Position numbers and translations under genes: made by a program. The notes under the pieces were generated by a model. The model did not search any database. It was not told the origin of the DNA and saw nothing but the letters and a program-made list of their open reading frames with translations. Positions 6,795 to 11,230 of a stretch of 11,230 bases of DNA are shown one piece after another (positions within the stretch are counted from its first letter, which is position 1; every line of letters starts with the position of its first letter). The stretch lies in NCBI GenBank assembly GCA_002440885.1, contig DJVY01000118.1:11167-22396 (forward strand). Reading direction: 5' to 3'. This DNA comes from Bacteroidales bacterium UBA6244 (GTDB lineage: Bacteria; Bacteroidota; Bacteroidia; Bacteroidales; F082).

Positions 6795-9425
6795 TCAACG
6801 CAACATTTCAGCAACAGCATCAAAAACAAGGATAATACGTGAGGCATCTTTACCTCCGGCAGTAGCCATGGCCGGCTGGCCACCACCACCACCATTGATC
6901 AGCGAGGCCACCTTTTTTATAGCAGCGGCGGAGTCAAAAAGCTTTTGTTGGACGAGAGACTCGGAAGCCGCAATTACCAGGTTTACCTTTTCGTCAGAGT
7001 TAAGCACCAACACCACAACCACGTTCTCATCCATCGAACGCAGCTGCTGAGCGAGCAATTTGCCCTGGTTCACATCCATCGTCAGCGTGGCTTTCACCAA
7101 ACGCCTGTTTGCGATGATTTCGCCCTCGTGGAATAAATTTTTAGCCAATTGTGCCGCCTTTTCTTTCTGAAGACTTTCGATTTCCTTTTGCAACAGAGTG
7201 GTTTTCTCTATCAGCTGATTTACTGCCAGTTCCGGATTAGGTTGGTTTTTAAACATCATTTTAATCCGGGCAAGCGTCTCCATTTGTTCATGAATGAACT
7301 GTTCAGCTTGCCGTCCGGTTACAGCCTCAATCCTACGAACGCCTGCCGCAATTCCACTTTCAGAAACAATTTTGAACAACCCAATATTGCCTGTAGAGGC
7401 CACGTGTGTACCGCCACAAAGCTCAACAGAAAAATCACGGTCGAAGGCAACAACCCGGACTTTTTCACCATACTTTTCCCCAAACAGTGCCATTGCTCCC
7501 ATCTCCAGAGCTTCTGCAATGGGCACGTTATCATGTATATGCCCCACGATATTGTCACGAATTCTATCATTCACCAAAGTCTCAACGCGGGTAATCTCTT
7601 CATTCGTCATTTTGGCAAAATGCGCAAAGTCGAAACGCAATCTTTCCGCATCCACCATCGAGCCTTTTTGTTCAACATGAGTGCCCAAAACCTCCCTAAG
7701 CGCAGCATGCATAAGGTGGGTGGCGCTATGATTGTTAGCTGTCAATTTCCGGTTCTGCTCGTCAACATGAGCTTCGAAGGTAGCAGCAGGGTTTTTTGGC
7801 AGGACGTCCACATAGTGCACAATCAGGTTGTTTTCTTTTTTGGTATCGATTACACGAATCGTTTCGTCAGCTGAAACCAGCAAGCCCTTATCTCCCACTT
7901 GACCACCCGATTCGGCATAAAACGGAGTTCGGTTTAGCACAACCTCGTAATTCACTTTTTTCTTGGCTGTTACCATCCTGTATTTCAACAACTTTACTTC
8001 TTCGCGAAGCGAATTGTAACCCACAAACCCTTCAACTGATCCGGTATAATCCAACTCAACCCAATCGCCTGTTTCAACAGCAGCAGCATTTCTCGATCTC
8101 TGTTTTTGCTCATCCAGTCCACGACTAAAACCTTCCATATCAACCGCATAACCCTTCTCACGGGCTAGCAACTGGGTTAAGTCAACGGGGAATCCAAAGG
8201 TGTCAAAAAGTTCAAAAGCGAAGGTTCCGTCAACCAATCCCGACTCAGGATGTGATTGAATATATTGTTCAAAGCGGCGAATCCCCTGAGCCAGTGTCCT
8301 GAGAAAAGCCTGCTCTTCTTCTTTAATCACCTGCATAACAAAAGCTTGCTGTCCGGGGAGTTCGGGAAATGTCTCCCCCATTTGTTGTGCCAAAACCGGT
8401 GTAAGCATAAAGAGAAATGGTTCTTCAAAACCCAGAAAAGTAAAGCCGTACCTCACTGCACGTCTCAGGATTCTGCGAATCACATATCCAGCCCCGTTGT
8501 TGGAAGGAAGCTGCCCGTCGGCTACAGCAAAAGCCACCGCTCTGATGTGATCGGAGATTACCCGCATGGCAATGTCCTTTTCCTTATCCAATCCGTATTT
8601 GTTATCCGACAACTCAGCAATTTTTGCTATCAAAGGGGTAAACACATCGGTGTCGTAGTTCGATTTAACGCCCTGCATCACCATCGACAACCGCTCAAAA
8701 CCCATGCCCGTATCCACATGGCGGGCTGAAAGCAATTCAAGTTTGCCAGAGGCCAGTCGGTTAAATTCGATAAACACAAGATTCCAGATTTCAATTACTT
8801 GTGGGTGGTCTTGGTTAACCAAATCCTTGCCGGGAATAAGTCGCTTTTCCTCATCAGACCTGATATCCACATGAATTTCAGAACAAGGACCACAAGGCCC
8901 GGTGTCGCCCATCTCCCAGAAATTGTCCTTCTTCGAGCCCATCAAAATACGGTCGTCGGCAACAAAGGCCTTCCAGAAATCAAATGCCTCTGTATCCATT
9001 TTCAACCCATCTCCACTGTCGCCTTCAAAAACGGTGACATACAGGTTTTGTTTATCAATTTTCAGCACATCAGTCAAAAATTCCCATGCCCAGGCGATGG
9101 CTTCCTCCTTAAAGTAAGCACCGGGGTTGCCTCCAAACGACCAATTGCCTAACATCTCAAACATGGTGTGGTGGTAAGTGTCATGGCCAACCTCCTCTAA
9201 ATCATTGTGCTTTCCACTTACCCGCAAACATTTCTGGGTATCTGCAATCCGGGCATGGAGGGTGGGCGAGTTGCCGAGAAAAATATCTTTGAACTGATTC
9301 ATCCCTGCATTGGTGAACATCAACGTTGGGTCATTTTTGACCACCATAGGAGCAGAAGGCACAATATGATGTTGTTTCTGCTTAAAAAAATCGAGAAAAG
9401 CCTTTCTAACTTCAGAGGACTTCAT
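6795..9425 (-). CDS. alaS: Alanyl-tRNA synthetase
   Basis: 876 residues, full length for bacterial AlaRS. The enzyme activates alanine with ATP, charges tRNA-Ala in the cytoplasm and hydrolyses mis-charged Ser/Gly-tRNA-Ala. The class II aminoacylation domain is at the N-terminus, with motif 1 around 33-52 (PTLMFTNAGMNQFKDIFLG), then DTYHHTMFEMLGNWSFG (82-98) and DTGPCGPCSEIH (174-185). The GAGYVIRRILRRAVR segment is at 311-325. The editing domain keeps its zinc-site residues, H566-x3-H570 (HSATH) and C670-x3-H674 (CGGTH). A coiled segment (about 735-765) leads to the C-Ala domain with GGGGGQPAMATAGG (845-858). Its codons for the glycine run produce a short triplet repeat near 6883-6896. It is transcribed divergently from the M23 gene. 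No missing catalytic residue or frameshift is seen. Confidence 0.98.
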   Translation of the reverse strand: MKSSEVRKAFLDFFKQKQHHIVPSAPMVVKNDPTLMFTNAGMNQFKDIFLGNSPTLHARIADTQKCLRVSGKHNDLEEVGHDTYHHTMFEMLGNWSFGGNPGAYFKEEAIAWAWEFLTDVLKIDKQNLYVTVFEGDSGDGLKMDTEAFDFWKAFVADDRILMGSKKDNFWEMGDTGPCGPCSEIHVDIRSDEEKRLIPGKDLVNQDHPQVIEIWNLVFIEFNRLASGKLELLSARHVDTGMGFERLSMVMQGVKSNYDTDVFTPLIAKIAELSDNKYGLDKEKDIAMRVISDHIRAVAFAVADGQLPSNNGAGYVIRRILRRAVRYGFTFLGFEEPFLFMLTPVLAQQMGETFPELPGQQAFVMQVIKEEEQAFLRTLAQGIRRFEQYIQSHPESGLVDGTFAFELFDTFGFPVDLTQLLAREKGYAVDMEGFSRGLDEQKQRSRNAAAVETGDWVELDYTGSVEGFVGYNSLREEVKLLKYRMVTAKKKVNYEVVLNRTPFYAESGGQVGDKGLLVSADETIRVIDTKKENNLIVHYVDVLPKNPAATFEAHVDEQNRKLTANNHSATHLMHAALREVLGTHVEQKGSMVDAERLRFDFAHFAKMTNEEITRVETLVNDRIRDNIVGHIHDNVPIAEALEMGAMALFGEKYGEKVRVVAFDRDFSVELCGGTHVASTGNIGLFKIVSESGIAAGVRRIEAVTGRQAEQFIHEQMETLARIKMMFKNQPNPELAVNQLIEKTTLLQKEIESLQKEKAAQLAKNLFHEGEIIANRRLVKATLTMDVNQGKLLAQQLRSMDENVVVVLVLNSDEKVNLVIAASESLVQQKLFDSAAAIKKVASLINGGGGGQPAMATAGGKDASRIILVFDAVAEMLR

Positions 9426-9437
9426 AGTAAACTGATT

Positions 9438-9451
9438 AACAAGTGATTGTT
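9438..9451 (-). promoter_or_regulatory. Small inverted repeat in the predicted alaS leader
   Basis: AACAA (9438-9442) and TTGTT (9447-9451) are perfect 5-base arms around GTGA. The element lies 12 bases upstream of the alaS start codon, within the leader predicted from the -7 element at 9475-9482. It is short and may be chance. E. coli AlaRS is known to repress its own gene by binding a palindromic operator, which is the only reason to note it. Confidence 0.2.
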
Positions 9452-9471
9452 GATATTAATAATTTTTAAGA

Positions 9472-9501
9472 TTGCAAATGTAGCCTATTTTATTAATTTT
9501 G
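9472..9501 (+). promoter_or_regulatory. Promoter of the M23-merR operon (-33 TTG, 19-base spacer, -7 TAATTTTG)
   Basis: TTG at 9472-9474 and TAATTTTG at 9494-9501 are separated by 19 bases, matching the Bacteroidota primary-sigma promoter (-33 TTG and -7 TAnnTTTG). Initiation near 9508 leaves about 14 bases to the ATG at 9522. This also excludes the upstream in-frame ATG at 9447, which would lie before the transcription start. Confidence 0.62.
9475..9482 (-). promoter_or_regulatory. Candidate -7 element of alaS
   Basis: On the minus strand this reads TACATTTG, an exact TAnnTTTG match. Initiation near 9468 gives a leader of about 43 bases to the alaS ATG. The -33 side is not obvious. The element directly abuts the -33 TTG of the opposite promoter (9472-9474), so the two polymerase sites overlap. 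Confidence 0.5.
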
Positions 9502-9521
9502 CGTTTGCGTTAAAAACTATT

Positions 9522-10493
9522 ATGGCCAAAACGAAATATTATTTTAATCCTAAAACGCTTGCCTACGAAGAAGTTAGGAAGTCAGGAGGGCAAAAATTTG
9601 TTAATATTTTTCTTTTCCTCATGACCTCTTTGGCACTCTCAACAGGGTTAATCATTCTGGTTTACTCCTTTTTTGAAACACCCAGAGAGCGGATTCAGAA
9701 AACCGAGCTGGAGCATGTGACTTTGCAATATGAAATTCTGAATAGCCGTCTTGACAAACTTCAGCAGTTGGTTGACGAGATGAGTGATCGCGACAACAAC
9801 ATTTACAGGATTATTTTCGAGGCCGAACCTATTCCAAATTCCATACGGAGAGCCGGATACGGTGGGGTTGACCGATACACACACCTGGAAGGTTTCAGCA
9901 CCTCGGAACTCCTTGTTGGCACTGCAAAAAAACTCGACAAACTCGCCGGGCAAGTTTACGTTCAATCCAAATCTTTCGATGAGGTGTATGAAATGGCCCG
10001 AAACAAGGAACTTATGCTCGCCAGCATTCCGGCAATCCAACCTGTTAGCAACATCGACCTGAAACGGCTTTCTTCGTATTACGGATATCGCATTGACCCC
10101 ATCTATAAGATCAATAAATTCCACGCCGGTGTTGACTTCAGTGCGCCCAGAGGTACGCCAATTTACGCGTCAGGAGTGGGCAAAGTAATAAAAACCAACA
10201 AGTCATCAAGAGGTTACGGCAACACCATCACCATCGATCATGGGTATGGCTACCAGACGTTCTACGCTCATCTTCAGGACATCAAAGTAAAAAAAGGCGA
10301 AATTGTAAAACGAGGGCAAGCAATTGGAACCGTGGGCAATACCGGAAAGTCGACAGCACCTCACCTGCATTACGAAGTTAGAAAAAACGGAAGAACTGTC
10401 AATCCGATCTACTATTTCTTCAACGATCTCTCACCAGAAGAATTTGGTGCAATTTTTGCCCAATCGAAGTATTCAAATCAATCCTTAGACTAA
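9522..10493 (+). CDS. Membrane-anchored M23/LytM-type peptidoglycan endopeptidase
   Basis: 323 residues. After a short cytoplasmic N-terminus (MAKTKYYFNPKTLAYEEVRK) a transmembrane helix spans about 27-50, giving a type II topology with the rest in the periplasm. Residues about 56-90 are predicted coiled coil (ETPRERIQKTELEHV onward). The LytM domain occupies about 180-300 and retains the zinc and catalytic residues: H201-x3-D205 (HAGVD), H250 (YAHL) and H281-x-H283 (APHLHYEV). Family members cleave peptide cross-links in murein, so this is probably an active DD-endopeptidase in wall growth or division. I start at 9522 because the product then begins with the conserved cytoplasmic tail and the promoter at 9472-9501 supports it. 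The merR gene follows after only 4 bases. An alternative role is activation of other hydrolases, but the intact site favours catalysis. Confidence 0.92.
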   Translation: MAKTKYYFNPKTLAYEEVRKSGGQKFVNIFLFLMTSLALSTGLIILVYSFFETPRERIQKTELEHVTLQYEILNSRLDKLQQLVDEMSDRDNNIYRIIFEAEPIPNSIRRAGYGGVDRYTHLEGFSTSELLVGTAKKLDKLAGQVYVQSKSFDEVYEMARNKELMLASIPAIQPVSNIDLKRLSSYYGYRIDPIYKINKFHAGVDFSAPRGTPIYASGVGKVIKTNKSSRGYGNTITIDHGYGYQTFYAHLQDIKVKKGEIVKRGQAIGTVGNTGKSTAPHLHYEVRKNGRTVNPIYYFFNDLSPEEFGAIFAQSKYSNQSLD

Positions 10494-10497
10494 CACT

Positions 10498-10827
10498 ATG
10501 GCCGACAAAATATACTTTAAAATCGGCGAGGTAGCTGATATGCTAAATGTTACGCCCACACAATTACGCTATTGGGAACAAGAGTTCAGCTTTTTGAAAC
10601 CAAAGAAAAACAGCAAACAAACACGCTATTACAACAAAAAGGACATCGCTCATATTCGCATAATTGCTCACCTGCTGAAAGAAAAAGGAATGACCGTGAA
10701 AGGCGCAAAAGATTACCTAAAAAAACACAGCGATGAAGAAGCTTTGAGCAGGCTGGAAGTAATTGCCACCTTAAAACAAACCCGTGAACTGTTGGTTAAC
10801 ATTAATCAAATCATTGCTTCGCGGTAA
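10498..10827 (+). CDS. Small MerR-family DNA-binding regulator
   Basis: 109 residues. The N-terminal MerR-type winged helix-turn-helix is clear: FKIGEVADMLNVTPTQLRYWEQEF (7-30), the wing around 33-48 with the family's R-Y-Y (residues 43-45) and KKDI, and a second helical pair around 52-76 (IRIIAHLLKEKGMTVKGAKDYLKK). The remaining 30 residues are a helix suited to antiparallel dimerisation. There is no C-terminal effector domain and no cysteine anywhere in the protein, so metal or thiol sensing of the classical MerR kind is unlikely. It starts 4 bases after the M23 stop, indicating cotranscription. MerR proteins typically act at promoters with long (19-20 base) spacers. The target here is unknown, and self-regulation at 9472-9501 is possible but not shown: I see no dyad in that spacer. 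Confidence 0.88.
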   Translation: MADKIYFKIGEVADMLNVTPTQLRYWEQEFSFLKPKKNSKQTRYYNKKDIAHIRIIAHLLKEKGMTVKGAKDYLKKHSDEEALSRLEVIATLKQTRELLVNINQIIASR

Positions 10828-10910
10828 GCCTTTCAATCCAATACCAAGACATAGTCACCAGCTTACTTTTCCCAGTCAAACTCTCTGAGAAAGGTTAAAA
10901 ACAAAATAGC

Positions 10911-10918
10911 TATTTTTA
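10911..10918 (+). promoter_or_regulatory. Weak candidate -7 element for the TonB_C-like gene
   Basis: TATTTTTA differs from TAnnTTTG only at the last base and sits 15 bases before the ATG at 10934. No -33 TTG is seen. The 106-base gap after merR suggests the next gene has its own promoter, but this site is only a candidate. Confidence 0.25.
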
Positions 10919-10933
10919 CAAAAAAATTGCGTC

Positions 10934-11230
10934 ATGAAAAAACAAGTTTTGATACTCATTTTTGCGCTGCTCCTCTCCGGCATATTGGTAGGGCAGGAAG
11001 GATCATCCATTTCGGAGAGTCGGAAATCAAACTTAATTAACTTATTAAACTACAGATACAAAGGAGGTTTTTTCGATTTTGAAAAACTGTTTAATCTCAA
11101 AGTCACCTACCCCGAAATGGCCAAAGGCAATTGCATTATGGGCATTATCCTGATCGATTTAACTGTTGACTGCAACGGAACGATTACCGATGTGCGAACA
11201 AAAAACAACCTGGGCTATGGAATCGACCAG
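10934..11230 (+). CDS. Secreted protein with TonB C-terminal-like domain (partial, runs off the window)
   Basis: 99 codons are present without a stop, and the gene continues past the right edge. Residues 1-20 are a signal peptide (MKKQVLILIFALLLSGILVG, with cleavage near the following Gln). About 58-99 look like the beginning of a TonB C-terminal domain: VTYPEMAKGNCIMGIILIDL, then TVDCNGTITDVRT and GYGIDQ, which follow the family pattern 'YP..A...G..G.v.v.f.vd..G.i.dv....'. Many Bacteroidota proteins carry such a domain behind a signal peptide rather than behind the membrane anchor and Pro-rich stalk of true TonB; they are not obviously energy transducers. Their function is mostly unknown. 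The reading frame is strong up to the edge, but total length and any further domains cannot be seen. Confidence 0.72.
   Translation, partial: MKKQVLILIFALLLSGILVGQEGSSISESRKSNLINLLNYRYKGGFFDFEKLFNLKVTYPEMAKGNCIMGIILIDLTVDCNGTITDVRTKNNLGYGIDQ

Noticed and set aside
6883..6896. CCA triplet repeat that could look like a microsatellite
   Set aside because: It encodes the conserved glycine run of the AlaRS C-Ala domain, so protein constraint explains it.
7149..7874. A 241-codon open frame on the plus strand opposite alaS
   Set aside because: It lies wholly inside alaS on the other strand. Its product is rich in His, Phe and Cys with no domain pattern, and the alaS frame accounts for the region completely. 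The other plus-strand frames at 8256-8729 and 8799-9152 are rejected for the same reason.
9447..9521. A 25-residue N-terminal extension of the M23 protein from the ATG at 9447
   Set aside because: The extension overlaps the promoter, begins upstream of the predicted transcription start and has no conserved character. The ATG at 9522 gives the usual short cytoplasmic tail and membrane helix.
10829..10894. CCTTTC (10829-10834) and GAAAGG (10889-10894) as a possible merR terminator
   Set aside because: The complementary hexamers are about 54 bases apart with no good internal stem and no T-run after the second arm, so a terminator is not supported.
11060..11068. AAAGGAGGT, a perfect Shine-Dalgarno-like sequence
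   Set aside because: It lies inside the partial TonB_C-like gene (encoding Lys-Gly-Gly) and no start codon follows at a usable distance. Shine-Dalgarno sites are also little used in this phylum.
1..11230. Mobile elements, CRISPR arrays, tRNA/rRNA genes, defence or biosynthetic clusters
   Set aside because: I looked for transposase or integrase motifs, regularly spaced repeats, tRNA-like folds and known defence domains, and found none. The coding sequence is continuous ordinary chromosomal content.

Overview
The window looks like a chromosomal segment of a Bacteroidota bacterium, probably within or near the Bacteroidales/Marinilabiliales. The evidence is a Bat (Bacteroides aerotolerance) gene cluster, several families typical of that phylum (short SPOR domains, a transglutaminase-like lipoprotein, secreted TonB_C proteins), near-absence of Shine-Dalgarno sites, and upstream regions carrying TAnnTTTG-type -7 elements in place of an E. 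coli-like -10. The genus cannot be fixed from the sequence alone.

Layout. 1-2785 (+) is the distal end of the bat cluster: the last codons of a probable batC, then batD and batE. 2867-4123 (+) is a lipoprotein related to the Bacteroidota transglutaminase-like family that appears to have lost its catalytic Cys and His. 6542-4134 (-) is a two-gene unit: a secreted TPR protein, then an outer-membrane beta-barrel protein fused to a C-terminal SPOR domain. 6543-6794 is an AT-rich gap with no gene. 9425-6795 (-) is alanyl-tRNA synthetase (alaS). A short divergent promoter region (9426-9521) separates alaS from a rightward pair: a membrane-anchored M23/LytM endopeptidase (9522-10493) and a small MerR-type regulator (10498-10827). 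The window ends inside a secreted protein with the start of a TonB C-terminal-like domain (10934 to the edge).

How the genes fit together. Most of the non-housekeeping genes concern the envelope: BatD and BatE are periplasm-facing inner-membrane proteins, the M23 enzyme cuts peptidoglycan cross-links, and the SPOR domain is a peptidoglycan-binding module that could tether its barrel to the wall. AlaS is an ordinary, complete synthetase with its editing residues in place.

No defence system, mobile element, CRISPR array, RNA gene or clearly new biological system was seen. The points most worth a second look are the degenerate transglutaminase lipoprotein, the barrel-SPOR fusion with its TPR partner, the back-to-back overlapping alaS/M23 promoters, and an inverted repeat lying over the lipoprotein promoter.
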